Part shown: positions 40,922-50,686 of the stretch, one piece after another
How positions within the stretch are numbered: the stretch's first letter is position 1
How the letters are laid out: each line of letters starts with the position of its first letter
Assembly (NCBI GenBank): GCA_021736335.1
Contig: JAIPGC010000002.1
Coordinates: forward strand, 1-64,000
Length of the DNA: 64,000 bases
From: Acholeplasmataceae bacterium
GTDB lineage: Bacteria > Bacillota_I > Bacilli_A > Acholeplasmatales > Acholeplasmataceae
Reading direction: 5' to 3'
Made by a program: the position numbers and the translations under genes
The notes under the pieces: generated by a model
Told to the model about the DNA's origin: nothing
What the model saw: only the letters and a program-made list of their open reading frames with translations
Databases searched by the model: none

Positions 40922-42154
40922 ATGAAGCCTTTAGCATATCGTATGAGACCACAAAAATTTGAAGATGTTTTTGGACAAGACCATCTGGTTGGCAAAGATG
41001 GTATTTTAGTTTCTATGCTTGAAAAAAAGAAACTATTATCGTTTATTCTATATGGTCCTCCTGGGACAGGAAAAACAACCATAGCTCAGTTGTTTGCAGC
41101 TCAATCGGGTCTTGATTACTATTTCTTTAATGCATCTACTGACAGCAAGGCAAAACTCAAAGATATTATAGATACGACTTCATATCATGATATACTGATT
41201 GTCATCGATGAAATCCATCGTATGAAAACTGATATCCAAGATTATTTATTGCCTTACATGGAAAATGGTAATGCAACGATTATTGGTCTTACGACATTAA
41301 ATCCATATCAAAGTATTAACATGGCTATTCGCTCAAGATGTCATCTTTACGAAGTGAAAAATTTAGATGATGAGGCTTTAGAAAAAGCTGTATTAAATGG
41401 CATCAGAGAATTAGATGTCGATATAAAGATTGAAAAAAATGCTTTATCTGCAATCGTCAGATATTCCAATCATGAAGTAAGAACAGCGCTTAACATCCTA
41501 GAAAGCGCATCTTTAGTTTTAAATGATGGGGATACACTGACTCCTCAAATCATTTATAGAATTGCTGGGAAAATCAATCATGATTTAGATGATCATGAAG
41601 ATCATTTTTATGATTTATTGAGTGCGCTTCAAAAATCAATTAGAGGATCTGATGTGGATGCTTCAATCCATTACCTAGCGCGTTTGATTACTTTAGGAGA
41701 TCTTCAAGCCATTATTAGAAGGCTTATAGTTATAGCCTACGAGGATATAGGATTAGCAAACCCTCTCATGGGAGGAAAAGTACTGAATGCTTGTGATAGT
41801 GCAATCAAAGTTGGTTTGCCAGAAGCTAGAATCATATTATCAGCTATAGTGATTGATATGGCAATATCACCAAAATCTAATACTGCTGTTGTTGCAATTG
41901 ATGATGCACTTCATGATTATGAAGAAAATGATTCAGGTTCTGTTCCTGATCATGCAAGCAACAGAAAGATCAAGCTCAATCCTGATATATATCACTATCC
42001 ACATAATGATCCTGATAGTGTCAATGATCAGTCCTATTTACCAGATAAGATCAAGTATAAAACCTATTATCATCCAAAGACAGAATCAAGTTATGAAAAG
42101 GCATTATCTGATCGTCTCAAAATGCTTGATAAAATTAAACATAAAAAAAGATAA
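40922..42154 (+). CDS. rarA: Replication-associated recombination protein A (RarA/MgsA)
   Basis: LAYRMRPQKFEDVFGQDHLVG; GPPGTGKTTIA; YEDIGLANP. Confidence 0.95.
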   Translation: MKPLAYRMRPQKFEDVFGQDHLVGKDGILVSMLEKKKLLSFILYGPPGTGKTTIAQLFAAQSGLDYYFFNASTDSKAKLKDIIDTTSYHDILIVIDEIHRMKTDIQDYLLPYMENGNATIIGLTTLNPYQSINMAIRSRCHLYEVKNLDDEALEKAVLNGIRELDVDIKIEKNALSAIVRYSNHEVRTALNILESASLVLNDGDTLTPQIIYRIAGKINHDLDDHEDHFYDLLSALQKSIRGSDVDASIHYLARLITLGDLQAIIRRLIVIAYEDIGLANPLMGGKVLNACDSAIKVGLPEARIILSAIVIDMAISPKSNTAVVAIDDALHDYEENDSGSVPDHASNRKIKLNPDIYHYPHNDPDSVNDQSYLPDKIKYKTYYHPKTESSYEKALSDRLKMLDKIKHKKR

Positions 42155-42157
42155 AAA

Positions 42158-42207
42158 TAAAAAAGGTGAACTGACTTATTTCTAAGTCGTTAATCACCTT
42201 TTTTTAA
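42158..42207 (+). terminator. Bidirectional terminator between convergent genes
   Basis: AAAAGGTGA ... TAAGTC ... TCACCTTTTTTT with internal ACTTA/TAAGT pairing. Confidence 0.8.
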
Positions 42208-43167
42208 TTCCTTGCGCATATTAGCCCAAGTCTTAACACATCTAAATCCTTCGGTTTCGTATATATGTCTCGCTTTATTATTCTCACCAGTGAAAATGCT
42301 CATATATTGTGCACCTATTTTTTTAAATGCCATACATAATGATGCAAATAACACAGATCCAGCACCTAATCCTCTTAAAGAAGAATGAACACCAATACCA
42401 GCAAAGTTACCTCTTCCGCTCTTTTGAACTGTCAGTGGCCCAGCAAAGCCGTATATTAACCCATTCTTTTCAACAATCAAGACATCATGCTTCAGCTTTT
42501 CATCTTGATTATTTTGAGTGATCTCTTTTCTCCAATGATCATTTTTTAAATCATCAAAAAGTGCTTCAAATCCTGAATGGATATTTGACTGATATAGTCT
42601 AATCTCAACGCTCAAAGCTTTAAGTTTGTTTCTTTTTTCTTCAATATCTGGACTGAATTGATAATCTTTTAATTTCATATAGTAAGCATTTTGGATAGCA
42701 AAATCAAAATAGGAGTTTTTCTGCAACAACTTATAATATGAACTATTGATCTCTACTCCAGGTACATTGGGATGGTCACTTGATAAAGTGCCTGGAATAA
42801 ACCATTCAAGATGAACAGGATTGAAAAAAGATATGTCAATTCTTTTTATTTGTTCATTTTTGATGAATTCATTTTCCATGAGTTCTAGCAATTTAGTTCC
42901 TATATGCTGTCTTCTACTAAGTATATTGACTAAAATGCAAGTTAAATATGCCACATTTGTATTTTTAACATAGGTACCACTAGCAAATCCTATGATGTCA
43001 TTTTTATCATATGCAATAAAGGAAATGATATCATAGTCATTTGTGCATGTGAAGAACTTGGATTCAATTTCCTTTTCTTCCATTTCTTTAAAAAGACTGT
43101 CTTTATGCTGATTCCAAAAACGATTTAAAGCTAATAAATCTTTATAAAGCATTTTTCTATAGTTCAT
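42190..43167 (-). CDS. GNAT-family acetyltransferase, tandem domains
   Basis: Two GNAT-like halves (RRQHIGTKLLELME and VHSSLRGLGAGSVLFASL...IYETEGFRCVKTW). Confidence 0.75.
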   Translation of the reverse strand: MNYRKMLYKDLLALNRFWNQHKDSLFKEMEEKEIESKFFTCTNDYDIISFIAYDKNDIIGFASGTYVKNTNVAYLTCILVNILSRRQHIGTKLLELMENEFIKNEQIKRIDISFFNPVHLEWFIPGTLSSDHPNVPGVEINSSYYKLLQKNSYFDFAIQNAYYMKLKDYQFSPDIEEKRNKLKALSVEIRLYQSNIHSGFEALFDDLKNDHWRKEITQNNQDEKLKHDVLIVEKNGLIYGFAGPLTVQKSGRGNFAGIGVHSSLRGLGAGSVLFASLCMAFKKIGAQYMSIFTGENNKARHIYETEGFRCVKTWANMRKELKKGD

Positions 43168-43241
43168 CGTCTCACCTATAAACTTATTTTATCAAATCAT
43201 AAACAAAAAGGTGTAGTATAATCTATCACCTTTTGATTTTC

Positions 43242-44915
43242 TTATCCTTCTGTTGATATGATGACTGGAATTGTTATTGGACTTCTTCTAGTCTCTTGAT
43301 ATATAAAACGATTGACTTCATTTCTAACATCTCTTTTATATTCATTCCAGTTGATATATTTACCTTCTAAATGTTTCTTGCTGACTTCTAAGAACATCGT
43401 TCTTACTTTTTCTAACAATTCTTCAGATTCTTGAATGTAGACAAATCCACGGGTTACAATTTGCACTTCACCTAAAATAGTCTTAGTTTTAGGACTGACA
43501 TGAGCAACAATCAATAGCGCACCATCTTCAGCAAGTAATTCTCTATCTTTCATAACAAAGTCATTAACATCGCCAACTGCTGTACCATCTATCAGGATTT
43601 CTCCAATACTAATATCATTTCTTGATACATAAGCTTCCTTATCTTTGATGGTTAAAACATCACCATTATCTAATATAAAGACATTTTCTGGGTCATAACC
43701 AATGGCCATAGCTAATTTTTTAACACCATATTGATGTCTAAACTCACCAATTGTAGGAATGATATATTTAGGTTTAAGCAAATTCATCATCATTTTAAGC
43801 TCTTCAGCTGTTGCATGCGCAGATGTAAGCAATCTTTTATTGATCATCTGAACTTGGGCATCACTACGATATAGAGTATCTAATGTTCTAGCTGCCATTT
43901 TTTCAGTACCTGGAACAGGAGGTGTCATCAATATGACTGTATCTGCTTCAGTAATATGAATTAATCTATCTGTTTTTTTACACATTCTTTGTAGCATAAA
44001 GAATGGTTCATGTCTATTTCCGGTTACTAATGCTACAATATCATGATCGTCATTCTTATTTTTCTCGTCAATGTATCTTAAATTAACAAGTGATTCCTTG
44101 GGAATATTCAAATAACCATCCTCAATTGCTATATCAACGATGCGTTGTGCGCGTCTACCAATAATTGCAATTCGTTTATGATGAGACAAAGAAATGTCTA
44201 TGATTCGCTGTATTTTTTGTAAATCCGATGAAAATAACGAAACAATAATTCTACCATCGGCATTGGTATATACACTATTGAGTTTGTGCATGAGTGTATC
44301 ATTAACCCCACCAGTGAGTTCTAAGGTTGAGCCTAATGATTCTGTGAGTAAAGCTAAAACATTTTTTTCAGCCAATTCATTAATCTTTCTGAAATCTGTT
44401 TGATACTTGAGGTCTCCACTTTGATCAAACGTAAAATCACTGGTATAAACAATTGAACCATCTAGAGTATGGACAGCAATACCAACTGACTCAGGTATAG
44501 AATGTGTTGTGCTAAAAAAAGTTACTCTAACATTACCAAACTTGATGATGCTATTTTGAGAAATCGTATTCAATGTCAGATCTTCAAGATTATAATCTTC
44601 ATCTTTTAACATATCCATTACGACTTGCATCGTAAAATTAGTTGCATAAACAGGGACATTTAAATCCTTAAGTATATGAGGTAAAGCACTGATATGATCT
44701 TCGTGTGCATGTGACAGGAAAATACCACGAATGCGGTCCTTTGCACGTATTAAAATTCTATAATCGGGAATGATTTCATCAACCCCATAAAGCTCTGAAC
44801 TTGGATATTTTATACCAGCATCAAGGATGAATAGTTGTTTGTCTACTTCAATAACATACATATTCTTCCCATTTTCACCTAATCCGCCCAAAGCAAAAAA
44901 ACGAATTTCACTCAA
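43242..44915 (-). CDS. rnj: Ribonuclease J
   Basis: LGGLGENGKNMYVIE; SHAHEDHISALPHIL. Confidence 0.95.
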   Translation of the reverse strand: MSEIRFFALGGLGENGKNMYVIEVDKQLFILDAGIKYPSSELYGVDEIIPDYRILIRAKDRIRGIFLSHAHEDHISALPHILKDLNVPVYATNFTMQVVMDMLKDEDYNLEDLTLNTISQNSIIKFGNVRVTFFSTTHSIPESVGIAVHTLDGSIVYTSDFTFDQSGDLKYQTDFRKINELAEKNVLALLTESLGSTLELTGGVNDTLMHKLNSVYTNADGRIIVSLFSSDLQKIQRIIDISLSHHKRIAIIGRRAQRIVDIAIEDGYLNIPKESLVNLRYIDEKNKNDDHDIVALVTGNRHEPFFMLQRMCKKTDRLIHITEADTVILMTPPVPGTEKMAARTLDTLYRSDAQVQMINKRLLTSAHATAEELKMMMNLLKPKYIIPTIGEFRHQYGVKKLAMAIGYDPENVFILDNGDVLTIKDKEAYVSRNDISIGEILIDGTAVGDVNDFVMKDRELLAEDGALLIVAHVSPKTKTILGEVQIVTRGFVYIQESEELLEKVRTMFLEVSKKHLEGKYINWNEYKRDVRNEVNRFIYQETRRSPITIPVIISTEG

Positions 44916-45027
44916 ACTATCACTTCCCTTAGCAACGTTTTTAACTACTGATATTATACCATGTTTTTAGAATATAACAATGATTTTGTTCTGGATATAT
45001 GTTATCATGTATATAGGTGAATAATGT

Positions 45028-45612
45028 ATGATAAATTATCCAATAAAACGCAAATCACAGGTGAAAACAACGAGTTATGCCAACCTTGGTATGACTCTAG
45101 AATCAGACATTGAGGCAACTAATGCCTATTATTTAAATATGGGCATTGCTGTCATTCACAAAAAACCTACACCTATTCAGGTGGTAAACGTCAGTTATCC
45201 AGCAAGAAATAAAGCAAAAATCACTGAAGCTTATTATAAAACACCTTCTACAACAGACTTTAATGGTGTCTATAAAGGTAAGTACATTGATTTTGATGCC
45301 AAAGAAACAAATTCGACAACTTCCATGCCTTTAAAGAATGTGCATGAACATCAAATAGATCATTTAAAAAACGTACACAAGCAAGGTGGTATTGCTTTTT
45401 TAATCGTACACTTTAAGAAATATAATCAATACTTTTTACTTCCTGCAGATGTTTTATTCTCTTTTTGGGATATTCAATATGATAAAGAAAAAGGGAGAAA
45501 ATCAATCCCTTATTCAGCATTTAAAGAAAAAGCATTTCTTATCCCATTTGGCTTTCAGCCAAGACTTGATTACATTAAAGTCATCGATCAATTTCTTTCC
45601 AACAGATTTTGA
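45028..45612 (+). CDS. recU: Holliday junction resolvase RecU
   Basis: GVYKGKYIDFDAKETNSTTSMPLKNVHEHQIDHL. Confidence 0.95.
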   Translation: MINYPIKRKSQVKTTSYANLGMTLESDIEATNAYYLNMGIAVIHKKPTPIQVVNVSYPARNKAKITEAYYKTPSTTDFNGVYKGKYIDFDAKETNSTTSMPLKNVHEHQIDHLKNVHKQGGIAFLIVHFKKYNQYFLLPADVLFSFWDIQYDKEKGRKSIPYSAFKEKAFLIPFGFQPRLDYIKVIDQFLSNRF

Positions 45613-46280
45613 GATAAAACCTGAAGTCGCTTAAAAATCAATAAACCAATTAATATAACAGATAATCCAGTTGTAAATATATAAATGAAATTATAACCAA
45701 AACTATATAACCATAAATTTTCACCAACAAATGAGAATATTCTTGTTGCTAAGTTTTGTGTCTCATTTCCTAATGCAACTTCAGATGCAGCGTATCTTAT
45801 GCTGCTTCCCCATAAGATGACACCACTAAGAGTGCTAGATATCAATCGGATGATACTAACTGATATGACAGCTATCATAAATGTCTTTTTACTTTTCAAT
45901 CCATCCTTAAATAAACCTGATAACCCAAATGACATAAAAGGAATAACATAATCAAGTAAAACTAATAAACCAATCATCCAAAATGTCCATGGTATACCTG
46001 TCCAAGTCTCTAATGTAATTCTTAATGTCTCTAGATAAATAATATAATCAATTCCAAAATTGTAAATTGCAAAAATTAGAGTTGAGATCAATCCATACTT
46101 GAATCCGATTAAAAGTCCTATTAAAATTAAGGGCAACATCGAAATCCCAAAAAATTTTCCACCAAATGGCATACTAAGATTTAATCCTGGTATTGCATTC
46201 GTCAGAACATCCAAAATAATTGCTACTGCTAAAAGATTGACTGCTATTAGCATTTTGAGTGTTTCTTTCTTTAATTTCAT
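45588..46280 (-). CDS. thiT: Thiamine transporter ThiT (ECF S component)
   Basis: Integral membrane protein downstream of a TPP riboswitch; MPFGGKFFGISMLPLILIGL. Confidence 0.85.
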   Translation of the reverse strand: MKLKKETLKMLIAVNLLAVAIILDVLTNAIPGLNLSMPFGGKFFGISMLPLILIGLLIGFKYGLISTLIFAIYNFGIDYIIYLETLRITLETWTGIPWTFWMIGLLVLLDYVIPFMSFGLSGLFKDGLKSKKTFMIAVISVSIIRLISSTLSGVILWGSSIRYAASEVALGNETQNLATRIFSFVGENLWLYSFGYNFIYIFTTGLSVILIGLLIFKRLQVLSQNLLERN

Positions 46281-46302
46281 TTCTTCTCTCCTTAGAAAAA
46301 TA

Positions 46303-46331
46303 AAAAATTTCTATGGATAACCAAGAAATTG
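46303..46331 (-). terminator. Riboswitch expression-platform terminator
   Basis: AATTTCT-...-AGAAATT + TTTT on minus strand between the TPP aptamer and thiT. Confidence 0.6.
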
Positions 46332-46349
46332 ATAGTAAATGACAATAAA

Positions 46350-46440
46350 TTATGTCGACTATCCCTCCGCTGGTATGATCCAGATCAGGTTCGCGGGTCG
46401 ACTTTCGTCCTCTCAGCATTTAAGCTCCCCGTAGTGATCA
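46350..46440 (-). promoter_or_regulatory. TPP riboswitch
   Basis: Minus strand ACTACGGGGAGC...ATGCTGAGAGG...GACCCGCGAACCTGATCTGGATCATACCAGCGGAGGGATAGTC; promoter TTGAAT-17-TATGAT upstream. Confidence 0.97.
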
Positions 46441-46504
46441 CTCATATCATACCATCAAATATGATATTATTCAATCATAACAGACTAGAAAAGAGGTTTT
46501 AATT

Positions 46505-46951
46505 ATGCCTGATCAATTAGCACTAGCATTCATAGTCATCGCATTTCTTATTTTTCTTATTGTTGGACTCAATTTCAAAATTGCTAGAGAACATGAAGCA
46601 CATGTCGTTGAACGAATTGGTCAATTCTATAAAATAGTCAAAGGTCCAGGAATATTTTTTAATATCCCTTTATTAGATAGAGTGGTTCAAGTTGTTCCAC
46701 TAAAACCACTAGAAAAAAATATCAAATTAGAGAATCACGAAACAGGCGTAGCACATAATCTACATTTAAGATATCAGATAAAAGATATCAAATTATTTGT
46801 CTATTCGACACTAGATGCAGAAAAATCTTTAAAAGATTACATTAGCAACAATCTTTCTATAGAAAATCAATTCACAAAGACTGATGAAAATTTGATTCAA
46901 GATTATGCAGAAATACTTGGTATAGAAATACTTGAGATGCTTTATAAATAA
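46505..46951 (+). CDS. Short SPFH-domain protein lacking the coiled coil
   Basis: VVERIGQFYKIVKGPGIFFNIPLLDRVVQVVPLK aligns by eye with the full SPFH protein at 47851; ends at the SPFH domain boundary. Confidence 0.75.
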   Translation: MPDQLALAFIVIAFLIFLIVGLNFKIAREHEAHVVERIGQFYKIVKGPGIFFNIPLLDRVVQVVPLKPLEKNIKLENHETGVAHNLHLRYQIKDIKLFVYSTLDAEKSLKDYISNNLSIENQFTKTDENLIQDYAEILGIEILEMLYK

Positions 46952-47027
46952 CATAAAATAATTTATTGTAATTTCTCTTGCATTATCAATAATTTAGTGT
47001 ATAATAGTAAGTGAAGGAGTGATTGCA

Positions 47028-47402
47028 ATGGAAATAACTTGGTTTAACGAAAAACCAAAAGACTGTATTGTTACTTTAGCAGCTGGAAATTTAACTCTAA
47101 ATAAACCAGCAACACTTTATTTTGAGAATGCATACAGTGTCATGCTTGGTTTTGATAGAGCTAAAAAACTTATTGTAGTGAAACCACTCAATAAAGCAGA
47201 TGCGATTCGTCATGATATTCCTGAAAATCAGAAATACCGAATCACTGTGCGCTCGTCATACAGCAGAGTCACTAATAAGGCATTCATGGAAGAAATCAGT
47301 AATTTTGCCAATTTGAATCTCGAATTTGAGACACATAAATACAAAGCAAATTGGAATAGTAAAGATCAACTCTTAATTGTTGATATGAAGGAGGAATTGT
47401 AA
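47028..47402 (+). CDS. Hypothetical 124-aa protein
   Basis: Intact ORF, RBS gaaggag; sits between two SPFH-related genes. Confidence 0.65.
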   Translation: MEITWFNEKPKDCIVTLAAGNLTLNKPATLYFENAYSVMLGFDRAKKLIVVKPLNKADAIRHDIPENQKYRITVRSSYSRVTNKAFMEEISNFANLNLEFETHKYKANWNSKDQLLIVDMKEEL

Positions 47403-47403
47403 T

Positions 47404-47832
47404 ATGGAAGAGTGGATGTTATGGTTGTGGTTAGGTATCTTTGTTGTTGCCTTAATGGTTGAATTTGGTACGGCTAATATGGTTAGTATTTGGTTTGCTT
47501 TGGCGGCAATTCCTAGTTTCATCTTAGCTCTTTTTAATGCGAATATCATTTTGCAAATCGTATTGTTCGTTGTTATTTCCATATTGCTACTTGTAGTAAC
47601 AAGACCACTAGCAATAAAATACTTCAAAACTAATGAGATTAAAACAAATGTTGATTTGTTTATGGGCTCTTCTGGTGTATGTATCTCAGATATAGAACCC
47701 AGTTCTATTGGACGAGTCAAGGTCCGTAATCAAGAATGGTCTGCTATTTCAAGCGAATCAATTCATATTGGTGAAAATGTTCGTGTTTTAGATGTTGAAG
47801 GCGCTAAATTAATTGTAGAAAAAATAGATTAA
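47404..47832 (+). CDS. NfeD-like membrane protein
   Basis: Multiple TM segments then OB-like domain (GRVKVRNQEWSAISSESIHIGENVRVLDVEGAKLIVE). Confidence 0.87.
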   Translation: MEEWMLWLWLGIFVVALMVEFGTANMVSIWFALAAIPSFILALFNANIILQIVLFVVISILLLVVTRPLAIKYFKTNEIKTNVDLFMGSSGVCISDIEPSSIGRVKVRNQEWSAISSESIHIGENVRVLDVEGAKLIVEKID

Positions 47833-47850
47833 AGAAAAGGAGAATTAAAA

Positions 47851-48795
47851 ATGAATGTATTAGATAGTTTACTAGCACCAGTAGCACTTAGTGTTGGTGG
47901 CATCGTAGGTATTATCTTCGGTGTAATTGTATTTGTAGTTGTTGTTTCTAGTTTTAGATTAGTAACTCAAACAAAGAAAGTCATTGTTGAACGTCTTGGT
48001 GGTTATTATACTACTTGGGGTGTTGGACTTCACTGGTTAGTTCCAATTCTTGATCGTCAAGTTAAAACAGTATCTTTAAAAGAACAAGTTAAGGACTTTG
48101 ATCCTCAACCAGTTATTACAAGAGATAATGTTACAATGCAAATAGATACTGTTGTGTTCTTTGCTATTACAGATCCAAAAGCTTATACTTATGGAACAGA
48201 AAATCCAATGATGGCAATTGAAAACATCTCAGCTACCACATTGCGTAATATTATTGGGGATTTAGATTTAGACCAAACACTTACTTCAAGAGATTTAATT
48301 AATACAAAGATGAGAGTTATTCTTGATGAAGCTACTGACCCATGGGGTATTAAAGTTAACCGTGTTGAAGTTAAGAACATTGTTCCACCTAAAGATATCC
48401 GTGATTCCATGGAAAAACAAATGCGTGCAGAACGTGAAAAACGTCAAACAATTTTGATTGCTGAAGGTGAAAAACGTTCTAAGATTCTAGAAGCTGAAGG
48501 TGAAGCTGAAGCTGTTCTATTAAGAGCTGAAGCAAACAAGCAACAAACCATCTTAAAAGCTGAAGGGGAAGCATCTGCAATCTTTAAGATTAAGGAAGCT
48601 GAAGCACTTGGTATTAAACTGATTAAAGATGCAGGTGCTGATCAAGCTGTTCTGACATTAAAATCACTTGAAGCATTGGCACTTGTTGCTAATGGTCAAG
48701 CTACGAAGATTGTTGTTCCAACAAATATTACAGACATCGCATCAACAGTTTTAATGGCTGCTGAAATTGCAAAAGAAGGAAAAGCAACTAAATAA
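47851..48795 (+). CDS. SPFH/Band 7 (stomatin/QmcA-like) protein
   Basis: VIVERLGGYYTTWGVGLHWLVPILDR; coiled coil EKRQTILIAEGEKRSKILEAEGEAEA. Confidence 0.93.
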   Translation: MNVLDSLLAPVALSVGGIVGIIFGVIVFVVVVSSFRLVTQTKKVIVERLGGYYTTWGVGLHWLVPILDRQVKTVSLKEQVKDFDPQPVITRDNVTMQIDTVVFFAITDPKAYTYGTENPMMAIENISATTLRNIIGDLDLDQTLTSRDLINTKMRVILDEATDPWGIKVNRVEVKNIVPPKDIRDSMEKQMRAEREKRQTILIAEGEKRSKILEAEGEAEAVLLRAEANKQQTILKAEGEASAIFKIKEAEALGIKLIKDAGADQAVLTLKSLEALALVANGQATKIVVPTNITDIASTVLMAAEIAKEGKATK

Positions 48796-48800
48796 AATGT

Positions 48801-48833
48801 AAAGGCTTAGTTAACCTAAGCCTTTTTCTTTAA
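48801..48833 (+). terminator. Rho-independent terminator
   Basis: AAAGGCTTAG-TTAAC-CTAAGCCTTTTT. Confidence 0.85.
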
Positions 48834-48862
48834 AAAAAAGACAACTTATTTGTTGTCTTTAT
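48832..48862 (-). terminator. Rho-independent terminator
   Basis: AAAGACAAC-AAATAA-GTTGTCTTT + T tract on minus strand. Confidence 0.8.
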
Positions 48863-49964
48863 CTTTATTAAAGATAATAAGAGGAACTTCCATCTCTTCT
48901 TTTGTCAAACCTGCATGATGACCAAGAAATCTTGAATGTTCTTTGAAATTAAACATTTTATTCCCAATTGAGATAGCAACAAAGTCACCTAAGAAATCAT
49001 CTAACAGTGGATGTTTTATGCCATATCCGAGTAATCTTGAATCAAGTAATTCATCTTTCGAATATAGTTGAAATTCTTTCCCATACTTTTCGTTGAATGT
49101 TTTTTTGAACTTCTTTTTCATCAAGGCTTTTACAAAAAAATTAGTTGCTCTGGGTTCCATCGAAGGTTTTCTTCGTAACAACCTCATCATTTTTTGATCA
49201 TCAAATAGATCAATACCAACGACATTTGTCAAGCCATGGTCTGCAATCATTATGATAACTGTATCATGATCTACTTCTTTTGCTAATCGATCTGCTTGAA
49301 CATTTAACGATTTTAAGATACCTTTTACTTCATCAGACTCTGTTCCAAAATCATGTTGAATGAAATCTGGTTGTGTCCAATAGACATAACTAAAATTTCT
49401 TTCATCATTTTTTGATATCTCGATAGCTTGATCGACTTGCTTTTCAAAACTTTCAAATCCATTGAGTCTAAAATTAGGGAATAACTCATATGTGTTGACA
49501 TTTGGACTATGCATTCGAATTTGTTCATATATGGTTGGATAACTTAAATATTTGTCTCGAAGTATTTCATCGAATTTTCTTGATGAATCATAAAAGTCTT
49601 GATTCAAAAATACAATTTGATTTGTCTTTTCTTTTTTAAAATACTGAACCCACCCTAAATATCCACTACAAAAAGGAGGCAACCCTGATAATACCGCATT
49701 GGTTGCAGCAACTGTTGTTGGTGGAAATACAGAGGTTATCGTTTTCTTAATATTTTTTCTTAAAAAATCATCCTTATCCAAGTACCTGTTGATAATATTG
49801 ACACCCATTCCATCAAGTAAAACTAGAATTAGATGTTTTGGATTCTTATCCAAGACTTTTTTTAATTCTTTGATTGACGGATAAATCGATGGTGCATGAT
49901 AACTTTTTAAAATGGTTGCTGTCACATTTAAGATTGAATTTTCATAATTAGGATGCAAGATCAT
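48846..49964 (-). CDS. Alkaline phosphatase superfamily / type I phosphodiesterase-like protein
   Basis: LVLLDGMGVNII, FPPTTVAATNAVLSGLPP, MIADHGLTNV. Confidence 0.8.
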   Translation of the reverse strand: MILHPNYENSILNVTATILKSYHAPSIYPSIKELKKVLDKNPKHLILVLLDGMGVNIINRYLDKDDFLRKNIKKTITSVFPPTTVAATNAVLSGLPPFCSGYLGWVQYFKKEKTNQIVFLNQDFYDSSRKFDEILRDKYLSYPTIYEQIRMHSPNVNTYELFPNFRLNGFESFEKQVDQAIEISKNDERNFSYVYWTQPDFIQHDFGTESDEVKGILKSLNVQADRLAKEVDHDTVIIMIADHGLTNVVGIDLFDDQKMMRLLRRKPSMEPRATNFFVKALMKKKFKKTFNEKYGKEFQLYSKDELLDSRLLGYGIKHPLLDDFLGDFVAISIGNKMFNFKEHSRFLGHHAGLTKEEMEVPLIIFNKDKDNK

Positions 49965-50141
49965 ATCTTCTTTTATACTCAAAACTGTAATCATAAATTG
50001 AGTATAGCTTCCTTTCTTTCTATTGTTATTATATTTTTTAAGCAGTGCACTTCCTCAATAATTTTACCATATGTTCATTATTTAAGGAATTCTACTAAAT
50101 TTAAATAATCAATAGTCAAAAACTTCTATTTCTACAATAAG

Positions 50142-50471
50142 TTACTCCAAGCTTTTCAATCCCGGAGTTTTAATATTAAGAAATGAAAGTGTATGGTCAT
50201 CATTTGCATAAACAGACATTTTCGTGTTAGGTGGACATAAAACAACATCATTCTCATTTACTTCGACAATCTCATCACCAATTTTTATACTTCCATGACC
50301 TTTAAGGATGAAAAATGTCACATCAAATGGAAAACTGTGTTCTGGAATCATTTGTCCTTTTTCCAAAAACAATTCTTTCATGGTAGCATGTTTGTGATCA
50401 ACAAGTGTTCTCGCAAGAATATTGTATTTGTTACAACTTTGAGGTAAATCATAAAGATTTTTTTTAATCAT
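50142..50471 (-). CDS. Cupin-domain protein
   Basis: LEKGQMIPEHSFPFDVTFFILKGHGSIKIGDEIVEVNENDVVLCPPNTKM. Confidence 0.8.
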   Translation of the reverse strand: MIKKNLYDLPQSCNKYNILARTLVDHKHATMKELFLEKGQMIPEHSFPFDVTFFILKGHGSIKIGDEIVEVNENDVVLCPPNTKMSVYANDDHTLSFLNIKTPGLKSLE

Positions 50472-50686
50472 ATTTTCTCACTTTCTTATATAATGAAAAA
50501 CTAAATTCATTATATCAATCTTTTTTTGTATCCAGATTCATGATATTTGAGTACCTTGATATTCCTGAATAAATTAAATAAGAATTTTGAAGACGATCTC
50601 CATCATGAAACAGAATACTGTTTTATTATAAATTTGTCAGCTGAAAAGGTAAAACTTCATAGATGCATGTCGTGCAATTTTTTTCA

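Noticed and set aside
41853-42185. 110-aa ORF in another frame of rarA
   Set aside because: Composition-biased (Ile/Met/His) overlap with a clear RarA CDS
46174-46419. 81-aa minus-strand ORF
   Set aside because: Overlaps the TPP riboswitch and thiT start in another frame
47373-47720. 115-aa minus-strand ORF
   Set aside because: Antisense to the nfeD-like gene
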